From contig DATLYJ010000016.1 in NCBI GenBank assembly GCA_035574915.1, positions 1 to 40,847 of the forward strand: a DNA stretch of 40,847 bases, in the 5' to 3' direction. The notes beneath the pieces are model-generated. The model was not told the DNA's origin. It searched no databases and worked only from the letters and a program-made list of their open reading frames with translations. A program made the position numbers and the translations under genes. Positions 15,725-23,825 of this stretch are shown here, one piece after another (the stretch's first letter is position 1; every line of letters starts with the position of its first letter). This DNA is from Dehalococcoidia bacterium. GTDB taxonomy: Bacteria; Chloroflexota; Dehalococcoidia; DSTF01; WHTK01.

Positions 15725-15913
15725 ATGACAGGGAAGAGTAGGGAAGCTGGTCAGAAGCCACTTTCGTGTCCGTACTGCGGGCTGGACTTGATGGTTACGA
15801 GGCCCGTAACCCACGGCCCCGGCGCGCCCAGCCGTCCGCTGGGCCAGCTTTACCAGCGCCCGCGGCTGGTATTGCCGACGCAGACCCAGACGCTGCCCCC
15901 CGCCGCGGCCTGA
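15725..15913 (+). CDS. Small CxxC protein
   Basis: A 62-codon ORF starting at ATG 15725 (or GTG 15722), encoding one CPYCGLDLMV zinc-knuckle-like motif at residues 15-24 in an otherwise proline- and threonine-rich sequence. A single CxxC pair suggests half of a zinc ribbon or a metal site formed on dimerisation. There is no strong Shine-Dalgarno sequence. It lies alone between a terminator and the ATPase gene. It could be spurious in this GC-rich DNA, though the motif is reminiscent of short zinc-ribbon proteins. Confidence 0.35.
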   Translation: MTGKSREAGQKPLSCPYCGLDLMVTRPVTHGPGAPSRPLGQLYQRPRLVLPTQTQTLPPAAA

Positions 15914-15978
15914 GCGCACCCTAAGGCCGCCCCCTCGCCCCTTAGCAGGGCTCGGCCTGTGTCTCGGATGATGGGCGG

Positions 15979-16785
15979 GTGCGCGTGTCCGCCGTGCTCC
16001 TCTCCGCCGATAGGCTGCCCTTATACTGGGCCGGCGGAGGGAGGTGCTCGATAGCCGGCGAGATTACGATCGCGGAGCTCGTTCGCAACGGCACCATGAG
16101 CGCCGAAGTCGCGGCGGTGCTATGGGCTGCCGTGGACGAAGAGGTCTCGTTCCTGACGGTCGCGGTGCCACGCTTCGCCGGCAAGTCTACGACCTCCGAG
16201 GCGGTCCTCGCCCTCCGGCGCCCGGAGGTGCCCCTGCACCGCTTTCATGGCGAGCCCGGCGTCCTCGACCGGCTGCGGCATGAGCGGCTCGGCGGCTACA
16301 TCGTCGTGCCCGAGTTCAGCCAGGCGCCAGTCCCGGGCTACATCTGGGGCGAGCCCGTGCGCCAGGTATTCGACACCCTCAAGGCCGGCTATTCGCTCCA
16401 GGCCTCGCTCCACGCCCCATCACCGCAGGACGCCGTCCTCGAGGTGACCGCGGGCTGCGGCGTGGACGACGAGGATGCGTCGGCGATCGGTCTCATCATC
16501 TATATCGAGCGCTTCGGCCACGACCTGGCCGACTTCTGGCGGCGCATCGCCGAGGTATACGAGGTCGATTACGTCGAGGGCGGCCAGGCCGTTGGCCGCA
16601 CCCTGTACCGCTGGTCCCCGGAGACCGACCGCTTCGACGCCGAGGAAGAGCCGCGCAACTTCGCGCGGGACACGGACCTGCTGCTTGCCCGCGCCGAGCT
16701 CCTGGGGGACCTTGCGCGCTCCGGCCATACCGCTGCGGCGGACGTGGCGGCAGCCCTGGAGCGCTTCCGCGCCGCCCACGGCTGA
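15979..16785 (+). CDS. Small TadA/PilT-like secretion ATPase with altered Walker A
   Basis: Protein of 268 residues resembling only the ATPase core of the CpaF/TadA/VirB11 and PilT families. TIAELVRNGTMSAEVAAVL (30-48) matches the segment before the P-loop. AVPRFAGKSTT (62-72) takes the place of GGTGSGKTT. The Walker B-like IVVPEF carries E112, and AGYSLQASLHAPSPQDAV (136-153) matches the conserved histidine box (STIHANSPRDA), with H145. The glycine-rich part of Walker A is unusual, but GKST is intact. The usual N-terminal domains are missing. The GTG start at 15979 is uncertain. No other secretion genes are adjacent. Confidence 0.6.
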   Translation: MRVSAVLLSADRLPLYWAGGGRCSIAGEITIAELVRNGTMSAEVAAVLWAAVDEEVSFLTVAVPRFAGKSTTSEAVLALRRPEVPLHRFHGEPGVLDRLRHERLGGYIVVPEFSQAPVPGYIWGEPVRQVFDTLKAGYSLQASLHAPSPQDAVLEVTAGCGVDDEDASAIGLIIYIERFGHDLADFWRRIAEVYEVDYVEGGQAVGRTLYRWSPETDRFDAEEEPRNFARDTDLLLARAELLGDLARSGHTAAADVAAALERFRAAHG

Positions 16786-16840
16786 CGCGTGCTTGCCAGC
16801 CTCGCGCTGACGGCACTGCCGACGGAGGCAGATCGCATCT

Positions 16841-16893
16841 TTGGGCGTAGGGAAGGCTGCTTGATATACTCGATTGGGCCGCTGGAAGCGGCC
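16841..16893 (+). promoter_or_regulatory. Promoter and leader hairpin of the cyclophilin gene
   Basis: TTGGGC (16841-16846) and TATACT (16865-16870) are separated by 18 bp. The transcribed leader contains a perfect 7 bp hairpin, GGCCGCT (16877-16883) with AGCGGCC (16887-16893) around a GGA loop. It is followed by AGGGGAA, a likely ribosome binding site, before ATG 16911. Confidence 0.55.
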
Positions 16894-16910
16894 AGGGGAA
16901 TGCCTCGCCG

Positions 16911-17741
16911 ATGATGAACCGTCAGCCCGCCAACCGCCGCGCCCGGCGCCGCGCACCGCGCTCCTACACCGACGTCCGCCGCGCCGAGCTACCCGGCCTG
17001 CTGGGCGTGATCACCAATCCCAAAGTCTTCGTAGTGGCAATGGTCGTAATGGGCCTCTCGATGCTGCTGAGCGTGCTACCGCTTGGCATTGGAGGGGCGC
17101 AGCCGACAGACGATGGCCAGATCCACCAGGCTGGCGAACTGGAAGACAAGCCGATCGTGAGCGCTGACGAGACGCCGCAGCCGCAAGTCAGCACGACGCC
17201 GACCGTGAAGCGCTACGACTCGCCGCCGAGCCTGCATATCGACCCTTCCAAGCGCTACGTGGCGACCGTGAAGACCTCGAAGGGCGACTTCCAGATCGAG
17301 CTGGACCCGAGCCAGGCGCCCGAGACCGTGAACAGCTTCGTCTTCCTGGCCCGCGAGGGCTACTACAACAACACGCCCTTCATGCAGCTGGCCCGGGACC
17401 AGAGCGGCGGCAAGTTCGTCGCCCAGGCGGGCGACCCGACCTGCAAGCCGGGTGTCCTGTGCCAGGCCCTGGGCACGCCGGGATACTCGATCCGGAAGGA
17501 GACTACGAGCCTGCCCTTCAGCCGCGGCGCGGTGGGCATGGGAGGCAGCTCGCCGACCAGCAATGGCGGGCAGTTCTTCATCTCCTTCGGCGACTACCCC
17601 GCTCTCAACGGCAAGTACACCATCTTTGGCCGGGTTATCTCCGGCATGGACGTCGTCGACCGCTTGACCCTGCTCGACCTCACGCAGGGCGAACCCGGCC
17701 CCGCGGACACGATCATCTCCGTGGAGATCGCGGAGAGCTAA
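16911..17741 (+). CDS. Membrane-anchored cyclophilin-type peptidyl-prolyl isomerase
   Basis: Peptidyl-prolyl cis-trans isomerase of 276 residues that would assist folding of exported proteins outside the cytoplasmic membrane. A basic N terminus and one membrane helix (about 38-60) are followed by a threonine/proline-rich linker and the cyclophilin domain (about 118-275). That domain contains TSKGDFQIELDPSQAPETV, the substrate-site segment GAVGMGGSSPTSNGGQFFI, and NGKYTIFGRVISGMDVV. Some canonical active-site residues of human cyclophilin A differ, as in many bacterial members. Start at 16911 or the adjacent ATG 16914. Confidence 0.87.
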   Translation: MMNRQPANRRARRRAPRSYTDVRRAELPGLLGVITNPKVFVVAMVVMGLSMLLSVLPLGIGGAQPTDDGQIHQAGELEDKPIVSADETPQPQVSTTPTVKRYDSPPSLHIDPSKRYVATVKTSKGDFQIELDPSQAPETVNSFVFLAREGYYNNTPFMQLARDQSGGKFVAQAGDPTCKPGVLCQALGTPGYSIRKETTSLPFSRGAVGMGGSSPTSNGGQFFISFGDYPALNGKYTIFGRVISGMDVVDRLTLLDLTQGEPGPADTIISVEIAES

Positions 17742-17760
17742 GCCAGGCCTCCCTCGGTCC

Positions 17761-17810
17761 GAAGGGCTCAGGACGGAGGGAGCCCTTCGACAGGCTCAGG
17801 ACGGAGCCCT
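17761..17810. repeat. REP-like repeat between the cyclophilin gene and alaS
   Basis: GGCTCAGGACGGAG occurs twice (17765-17778 and 17793-17806). GAAGGGCT (17761-17768) and AGCCCTTC (17781-17788) form an 8 bp stem with a 12-base loop. GGCTC (17793-17797) and GAGCC (17804-17808) form a second, shorter stem. The core CCTTCGACAGGCTCAGG resembles a dispersed intergenic element I recall from many environmental genomes. It may act as a transcript-end structure before alaS. Confidence 0.6.
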
Positions 17811-17826
17811 AGACTGGAGCGAGGCC

Positions 17827-20574
17827 ATGAGCAGCAGCCGGGACATTCGCGACCTCTGGACGTCCTTCTTCGAGGCGCGCGGCCACAAGCGCATCCCTTC
17901 CTCCTCCCTGATCCCGGTGGGCGACCCGACGCTGCTCTTCACGACGGCGGGCATGGTGCAGCTCAAACCCTGGTTCATGGGCCTCGCCGAGCCGCCGGCA
18001 AGGCGCCTCATCTCGATCCAGAAGGTCCTTCGCACCTCTGACATCGAAGCGGTGGGGAACGAGCGGAACCAGACGTTCTTCGAGATGCTGGGCAACTTCA
18101 GCGTCGGGGACTACTTCAAGGACGAGGTCATCCCGTGGGCCTGGGAGCTGGCGACTACGCCCTGGCCGAATGGACTCGGCCTGGAGCCGGAGAGAGTCTG
18201 GGCCACCATCTACCTCGACGACGAAGAGTCGTTCGACCTGTGGCGCAAGGTTGGCATCCCGGCGGAGCGCATCGTCCGCTTCGGCGAGAAAGAGAACTAC
18301 TGGTTCGCCGGCCCCGTCGGGCCCTGCGGCCCGAATACGGAGATCAACTACGATTTCGGGGAGGGTTTCGGTTGCCGGCGCCCTGATTGCGGCCCGAACT
18401 GCGAGAACCCCAAGCCGGACGGCAGCGGCGAGTGCGACCGCTTCCTGGAGTTCTGGAACCTTGTCTTCATGACGCTGTACCAGGCCGAGGACGGCAGCCG
18501 GACGCCCTTGCCCCAGAGGAACGTGGACACGGGCGCCGGTTTCGAGCGCTGGGCCACGCTGCGCCTCTGGCTGGAGGGCGTCGACTGGCGGGGGAAGCCG
18601 AAGGACTGGCGCGCGCTGGGCGTCCGGCCCACGAACTACGACACGGACCTTTTCGGCCCCCTGCTGGACACCATCGGCGGGATCGTTGGCAAGTCGTACG
18701 AGGAGGCCTCGCCCCAAGAGCAGCGGGCGATGCGCATCATCGCCGACCACTCCCGGGCCGCCACCTTTCTCATCGCCGAGGGCCTGACGCCCAGCAATGA
18801 GGGCCGCGGTTACGTCCTCCGCCGCCTCATCCGCCGGGCGACGACGTACGGGCAACGCTTGAAGCAGGGCGAGCAGTACCTGGCCCGGACGGCGGCGACG
18901 ATCGTCGACATAATGTCGCACGCTTACGAGCAGCTGGAGCAGCAGCGCGAATTCGTCCTCAAAGTGCTCCGAGGCGAAGAGGCGCGCTTCTTCGAGACGC
19001 TGGGGTCGGGCCGGGCCCAGATCGCCGACTTCCTCCGGGCCCGTCCGGACCGCAAGCTGACGGGGCGCGAGCTCTTCTACCTCTGGGACACGCACGGCTT
19101 CCCGCCCGAGCTGACGCTGGAGCTGCTGGCCGAAGAGGGCGCCGGCGTCTCGGACATGGACGAGTTCGAGCGCGAACTCGAGGCCCAGCGCGAGCGCTCC
19201 CGCTCCGCGTCACGCTTCGAGGGCGAAGCCGAGCGTATCCAGGCCTACGCCACCCTCGGCCTCGAACCAACGACGTTCCTCGGCTATGACACCCTGACGG
19301 CGACCGCAGCCGTGCGCGGCCTCGTTACCGAAGGCCGCGTCGCTACCGCCCTCGAGGCTACGGAGACGCATGGCGCCCGGGTCGAGGTCGTGCTCGACCG
19401 GACGCCCTTTTACGCCGAAGGCGGAGGCCAGGTGGGCGACAAGGGTGACCTGGTCTGGGACGGCGGCCGGTTCGTGGTCGAGGACACGCAGGCGGTGGGT
19501 GAGGGCGGCGTCATCGCCCACGTCGGCCGGCTCGTGGAAGGCCGCCTTGCGGCCGGCATGCAGGTCGAAGCCCGCGTCGACCCCGAGTTGCGCGCCGACA
19601 CGATGCGCAACCATACGGCCACGCACATCCTCCACGCGGCCCTGCGCCAGACGCTGGGCTCCCACGTCCGCCAGGCGGGCTCCTACGTCGGCCCGGACCG
19701 GCTTCGCTTCGACTTCACGCACCTGGAAGCGCTGACGCCGGAGCAAATCGCCGAAGTCGAGGCACTGGCGAACCGTGTCGTGCGCCAGAACATCGAGGTG
19801 CACGTGAGCATGGAGCCTTACGAAGAGGCGATCGCCGGCGGCGCGCTCGCCTTCTTCGGTGAGAAGTACGCGGAAACGGTGCGCGTGGTGGGGATCTGCG
19901 AGCCCGAAGCTGACCGCTGCTTCAGCAAGGAGCTTTGCGGCGGTACTCACTGCCACGCCTCCGGTGAGGTGGGCGTCATCATCATCGTGCACGAGACTTC
20001 GATCGGCGCGGGGATGCGGCGCATCGAAGCCGTGACCGGGCGCGCGGCCGTGGAGCGCATCCGCCGCAACGAGGACGCCCTCGCCGGGGTGGCGGCCCTC
20101 CTCCGTGCCCAGCCGGGCGAGATCGGCGCCCGCATCCAGGCGCTTCAGGAGGAGGTGGAGGCGCTACGGCGCAAGGTGCAGGCCCTGGAACGCGCCGCCG
20201 CCCGCGACGAGGCCGAGGAGCTCATCGCCCGTGCCCGGAACGTCGACGGCGTCTCCGTGCTAGCCGCACGGGTGACGGCCAGCAGCACGGACTACCTGCG
20301 CGAGCTCGGCGACGGCCTGAAGGCGAAGCTGGGCAGCGCCGTCATCCTCCTCGGCGCGGACATCGGCGGCAGGCCGGCCTTCGTGGCGATGTCGACGCCG
20401 GACGTCGCCAGTCGGGTCCCGGCAGGCGACGTCGTGCGCGCCGCCTCGCAGGCGTCCGGCGGCGGCGGCGGTGGCAGGCCGGAGCTGGCCCAGGGTGGCG
20501 GGACGGACGTCTCGAAGCTCGACGAGGCCCTGGCGGCCGGGGCGAAGCTCGCGGAACAGAAGCTCATGACCTGA
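17827..20574 (+). CDS. alaS: Alanyl-tRNA synthetase
   Basis: Class II aminoacyl-tRNA synthetase of 915 residues, charging tRNA-Ala and correcting Ser and Gly mischarging. The catalytic domain shows motif 1 (GDPTLLFTTAGMVQ) and GPVGPCGPNTEI. The editing domain has the zinc ligands in HTATHILH and CGGTHCHASGE. A coiled coil (IQALQEEVEALRRKVQALER) and the C-terminal C-Ala domain with a glycine-rich GGGGGGRPELAQGGG segment complete the protein. A cysteine-containing insertion (GCRRPDCGPNC) in the catalytic domain is common in some bacterial lineages. ruvX and mltG follow, a synteny also found in Firmicutes. Confidence 0.97.
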   Translation: MSSSRDIRDLWTSFFEARGHKRIPSSSLIPVGDPTLLFTTAGMVQLKPWFMGLAEPPARRLISIQKVLRTSDIEAVGNERNQTFFEMLGNFSVGDYFKDEVIPWAWELATTPWPNGLGLEPERVWATIYLDDEESFDLWRKVGIPAERIVRFGEKENYWFAGPVGPCGPNTEINYDFGEGFGCRRPDCGPNCENPKPDGSGECDRFLEFWNLVFMTLYQAEDGSRTPLPQRNVDTGAGFERWATLRLWLEGVDWRGKPKDWRALGVRPTNYDTDLFGPLLDTIGGIVGKSYEEASPQEQRAMRIIADHSRAATFLIAEGLTPSNEGRGYVLRRLIRRATTYGQRLKQGEQYLARTAATIVDIMSHAYEQLEQQREFVLKVLRGEEARFFETLGSGRAQIADFLRARPDRKLTGRELFYLWDTHGFPPELTLELLAEEGAGVSDMDEFERELEAQRERSRSASRFEGEAERIQAYATLGLEPTTFLGYDTLTATAAVRGLVTEGRVATALEATETHGARVEVVLDRTPFYAEGGGQVGDKGDLVWDGGRFVVEDTQAVGEGGVIAHVGRLVEGRLAAGMQVEARVDPELRADTMRNHTATHILHAALRQTLGSHVRQAGSYVGPDRLRFDFTHLEALTPEQIAEVEALANRVVRQNIEVHVSMEPYEEAIAGGALAFFGEKYAETVRVVGICEPEADRCFSKELCGGTHCHASGEVGVIIIVHETSIGAGMRRIEAVTGRAAVERIRRNEDALAGVAALLRAQPGEIGARIQALQEEVEALRRKVQALERAAARDEAEELIARARNVDGVSVLAARVTASSTDYLRELGDGLKAKLGSAVILLGADIGGRPAFVAMSTPDVASRVPAGDVVRAASQASGGGGGGRPELAQGGGTDVSKLDEALAAGAKLAEQKLMT

Positions 20575-20654
20575 CGCTTTCACCCGCGGGGCGTCGATCG
20601 CTGGTTAATCTCTCCTTCAGGGGTGTGCCCTGGCTCTCAACAGTAGGAATCACG

Positions 20655-21212
20655 GTGGGGCTCAGTATCGCCGACTACGCGCACGGGCAGGCCTCTGTCC
20701 GGACTCCCGGGACGGGCAGTGGGGTGGCTGAGGGCAGCCTCCCCCGGGAGGGCCGGCTCCTCGGCCTCGACGCCGGCGAGCGCCGGATCGGCGTGGCAAT
20801 CTCGGACCCGGAGCAGCGGCTCGCGGTGCCCCTCAAGACGGTCGAGCGTCGCGGGGCCGAATTTGCCGAACTCAGGGATATCGCCCGGGCGGAGGAGGTC
20901 GTCGGCCTGGTCGTGGGGCTGCCGCTATCGCTGAGCGGGGAGGCCCGGGCTCAGGCTGAGCTGGCGCGAGAGTTCGCGCGGCAGGCCGCGGACAGGCTAA
21001 ACTTGCCCGTCGCCTTCTGGGACGAGAGGCTGTCGAGCCAGGAGGCGGACCGGATGCTGGCGGGGGGCCGCTCCCAGCGGCGGGAGCAGGGCAGGCGCTC
21101 CTCTCGCGGGCCCCAGGGCCGGCCTGGGAAAGGCGCGACGGACGTCGTCGCGGCTACCATCATCCTGCAGGCATACCTCGACAGCATTCGCGGCTCGCGA
21201 TTTGACGACTAG
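20655..21212 (+). CDS. ruvX: Putative Holliday junction resolvase RuvX/YqgF
   Basis: RNase H-fold nuclease of the YqgF/RuvX family, thought to act in pre-16S rRNA processing or recombination. Conserved motifs are LGLDAGERRIGVAISD (first acidic residue), VVGLPLSLSG, FWDERLSSQEADRML and the C-terminal ATDVVAATIILQAYLD. The start is uncertain: GTG 20655 has AGGAA five bases upstream, GTG 20625 is longer, and GTG 20724 would begin nearest to the family start. The segment before the first motif is therefore unusually long or not translated. A basic, serine- and glycine-rich insertion lies before the last motif. The 3' end overlaps mltG by 11 bases. Confidence 0.83.
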   Translation: MGLSIADYAHGQASVRTPGTGSGVAEGSLPREGRLLGLDAGERRIGVAISDPEQRLAVPLKTVERRGAEFAELRDIARAEEVVGLVVGLPLSLSGEARAQAELAREFARQAADRLNLPVAFWDERLSSQEADRMLAGGRSQRREQGRRSSRGPQGRPGKGATDVVAATIILQAYLDSIRGSRFDD

Positions 21213-22275
21213 CGCACTCAACTCCGCCTTTTTCGGCATTGGCCTGGCCGCCGTTATCGTCCTTGCCGGCTGGGTGATCAAAGACTCGCCGTCTTCGATC
21301 TCGAAGCGGGCGGCCCCGGTCCGCGTCCTCGAGAACGCGGAGACCGTGTTCATCGAGGTGAAGCCGGGTGACAATGCAGCCGACATCGGGCGGCGCCTCG
21401 AGGCGGCCGGGGTCATCCAGGACGCCTCCTCCTTCAGCCTCCTCGCCCGGGCGACAGGCGCCGAGCGCGGCCTAGCGGCCGGCGAGTACGAATTCGAGCA
21501 GGGCACGAGCGTGGTGGACGCGCTGTCGCGCATACGCAAGGGCCTCACGGCGGCGCGCGTGGTGACCATCCCCGAAGGCCTGCGCATCGAGGAGGTCGCG
21601 GGCCTCCTCGAGCGCCGCGGCATCGTCAGGGGAGGCGACTTCCTTGCCGCCCTCGGGCTGCTGCAGGCAACCCCCGCGAACGGCTCCAGCCTTCTGGCGG
21701 CGAGGCCACCCGGCGCCGGTCTCGAAGGCTACGTCTATCCCGCGACCTACAGCTTCTCGCGCCGCGCGACCGCGGGCGAGGTCGCAGCGGCAATGCTGAG
21801 AGCGCTCGAAGAGCGGTTCACTCCGGAGATGCGCGAGAAGGCGCGGCAGCTCGGCCTCACGCCGCACGAGGTGATCACGCTGGCCTCCATCATCGAGCGC
21901 GAGATTGTCGTGCCCGGGGAGCGGCCACTGGTCGCGAGCGTGTACCTGAACCGGTTGCGCATGGGGATCGCGCTCCAGGCCGACCCGACTGTCCAATACG
22001 CGGTGGGGCCGCCACCGGGCACTCTGGGGCTACTCAGCTACTGGAAGCGAGAGCTAACGGCGCAGGACCTGCAGTCGCAGTCGCCATATAATACCTACGC
22101 GAGGCCGGGACTGCCGCCGGGACCGATCGCGAACCCTGGGATCGACTCGATCCTCGCGGTCCTCAATCCTGCCCAGACGAGCTTCCTCTACTTTGTCGCC
22201 AAACCGGACGGGAGCCATGCTTTCTCGGCCACCTTCGAAGAGCACCAGCGCAACGTCCAGCTCTACCAGCGCTGA
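21202..22275 (+). CDS. mltG: Endolytic murein transglycosylase MltG
   Basis: Membrane-bound lytic transglycosylase (357 residues) that cuts nascent glycan strands and may terminate their elongation. It has one N-terminal membrane helix (about 9-26), a LysM-like region (FIEVKPGDNAADIGRRLEAA, about 50-70) and a YceG catalytic domain. The catalytic glutamate is E232 in TLASIIERE. Further signatures are LQADPTVQYAVG, SPYNTYARPGLPPGPIANPG and FVAKPDGSHAFS. The start is TTG inside the end of ruvX. Together with the mre cluster at 768-6480 the window carries two wall-synthesis loci. Confidence 0.94.
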   Translation: MTTSALNSAFFGIGLAAVIVLAGWVIKDSPSSISKRAAPVRVLENAETVFIEVKPGDNAADIGRRLEAAGVIQDASSFSLLARATGAERGLAAGEYEFEQGTSVVDALSRIRKGLTAARVVTIPEGLRIEEVAGLLERRGIVRGGDFLAALGLLQATPANGSSLLAARPPGAGLEGYVYPATYSFSRRATAGEVAAAMLRALEERFTPEMREKARQLGLTPHEVITLASIIEREIVVPGERPLVASVYLNRLRMGIALQADPTVQYAVGPPPGTLGLLSYWKRELTAQDLQSQSPYNTYARPGLPPGPIANPGIDSILAVLNPAQTSFLYFVAKPDGSHAFSATFEEHQRNVQLYQR

Positions 22276-22308
22276 CAGCTCCTGGCCGTGCGGCCAGCGA
22301 GGGCGGCA

Positions 22309-23175
22309 GTGAAGCTCGCCGCCCTGATCGGCTACCCGCTTGCGCACTCCGTGACTCCGGCGATGCACGCCGCCGCCTTCGGCGCGCTGGGCATCGACGC
22401 CCGTTGCGAGAAGTGGGTGACGCCTCCCGACGAGCTGCCGGCGACGGTCGCCAAGCTGAGGGCGCCGGAGATGCTGGGGGCGAACGTGACCGTGCCTCAC
22501 AAGGAGGCCGTGATCCCGCTGCTCGACAGGCTTGATGAATCGGCAAGGCTGATCGGGGCCGTCAACTGCATCGCTCGCGCCGGCGACGGCGCCCTGAGCG
22601 GCCACAACACCGACAAGTACGGGTTCCTGCGGTCCCTGCGCGAGTCCGGCTTCGACCCGGCCGGGCGGCCTGTGCTGGTGCTGGGAGCCGGCGGCGCAGC
22701 GCGGGCCGTGGTCGCCGGGCTGATCGAAGCCGGCGCCGGCTCCGTGCGCATCGCCAACAGGACGCCGGAGCGTGCCCACGCCCTGGCGCGGGCATTTGGC
22801 CGCCCCGTCGAGGCAATCGAGTGGCAGGAGGAGTCGCTGGCCGCGGCCTGCGCGGCCGTGGACCTGATCGTGAACACGACTCCCATGGGCACGGCGCGTA
22901 CGGCGCTGGCGGCAGAGTCGCCGCTCGACGAGCGGCACTTCCGGCCCGGGGTCTACGCATTCGACCTCGTGTACAACCCGGCGGAGACGCCCTTCCTCGC
23001 CGCGGCAAGGAGCGCGGGGGCGGTTGCGGTAGGCGGACTCGACATGCTCGTCTACCAGGGAGCGGAGTCTATCCGCCTCTGGACCGGGCGCGAGCCCCCC
23101 GTCGACCTCATGCGCGAGGCGGCGCGCGAAGCGCTGCAGGCGCCCGGCGCCGCCGTGATCGCAGGAGAAGGCTAA
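22309..23175 (+). CDS. aroE: Shikimate 5-dehydrogenase
   Basis: NADPH-dependent reduction of 3-dehydroshikimate to shikimate. The protein has 288 residues from GTG 22309. The N-terminal substrate domain shows LIGYPLAHSVTPAMHAAAF and NVTVPHKE with the catalytic lysine. GHNTDKYGF holds the catalytic aspartate. The NADP-binding domain has VLGAGGAARAVVAGL and a basic residue pair (NRTPERA) suited to NADP. GTG 22309 is preferred to GTG 22288 because GAGGG lies five bases upstream and the family start fits; 22288 lies within a small inverted repeat. It leads the shikimate group here. Confidence 0.93.
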   Translation: MKLAALIGYPLAHSVTPAMHAAAFGALGIDARCEKWVTPPDELPATVAKLRAPEMLGANVTVPHKEAVIPLLDRLDESARLIGAVNCIARAGDGALSGHNTDKYGFLRSLRESGFDPAGRPVLVLGAGGAARAVVAGLIEAGAGSVRIANRTPERAHALARAFGRPVEAIEWQEESLAAACAAVDLIVNTTPMGTARTALAAESPLDERHFRPGVYAFDLVYNPAETPFLAAARSAGAVAVGGLDMLVYQGAESIRLWTGREPPVDLMREAAREALQAPGAAVIAGEG

Positions 23176-23176
23176 G

Positions 23177-23824
23177 GTGGAGTACGGCATCGCGATCGTT
23201 GCTGTGTTCCTCCTCCTGATCGCCTACGTGATCCTGCAGGAGACCCGGGCGCAGATGCACTGGCGGAAGCTCGTGGCGGAGGGCAACGTCGACGCCGTGC
23301 GGCAGCTCCTCGAAGACGAGGTCGAGCGCTGGCACACGGAGCGGGTGCCAAAAGGCGTGCCGGCGTTGCTCTGGCACGGCATCCAGACCGTGGAGTTGAT
23401 CGACGTCAGGCCGGACGCCGCGCGCCTCAACTGCAGCGCCGAAGCGGAGTACCAGCTTGTCCAGGGCCGTCGCGTCGAGACCAGCAGCCCGCTCGCCGAG
23501 GCCAAGAAGATCACGATGAAGCTCGCCGACATGGTCCTGTACGAGGTCCCGAACGTGAAGCTCGCGCGCGTGCAGATCGACGTGTACACGTCGTTCCGCG
23601 ACGAGGTCGGGCACTCTGAGCCGCGGTGTATCCTGAGCACGATCGTCGAGCGGAAGGACGTGGAGGATCTGGACTGGGAGGGGATTACGCCCGAGGAGTT
23701 CGTAGCGCGCACCCGCGGCCGCTTCGCGGTCTCCGGGAACGGCGCGGTCCACCCCGTCGAGCCGTTGCCCTGGGAGGGCGGCGCCACCGCGGCTGACACG
23801 AGCCCGGGGAAGCAAGAAGGATGA
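23177..23824 (+). CDS. Membrane-anchored protein of unknown function
   Basis: Protein of 215 residues with one N-terminal membrane helix (about 4-21, [16 protein letters not shown]) and a soluble domain rich in charged residues ([20 protein letters not shown], then alternating strands). I do not recognise a family. The helix-then-sheet pattern is loosely reminiscent of NTF2/Tim44-like domains, which I cannot confirm. GTG 23177 has an excellent ribosome binding site (AGGAGAAGG, 23163-23171). It sits one base after aroE and one base before aroC, so it is co-transcribed with the shikimate genes. No metabolic role is evident. Confidence 0.75.
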   Translation: MEYGIAIVAVFLLLIAYVILQETRAQMHWRKLVAEGNVDAVRQLLEDEVERWHTERVPKGVPALLWHGIQTVELIDVRPDAARLNCSAEAEYQLVQGRRVETSSPLAEAKKITMKLADMVLYEVPNVKLARVQIDVYTSFRDEVGHSEPRCILSTIVERKDVEDLDWEGITPEEFVARTRGRFAVSGNGAVHPVEPLPWEGGATAADTSPGKQEG

Positions 23825-23825
23825 A

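Noticed and set aside
16022-16027. TATACT inside the start of the small ATPase gene as its promoter
   Set aside because: No in-frame ATG, GTG or TTG follows soon enough except ATG 16096, and there is no -35. It could be real if the protein starts later, but the evidence is too thin.
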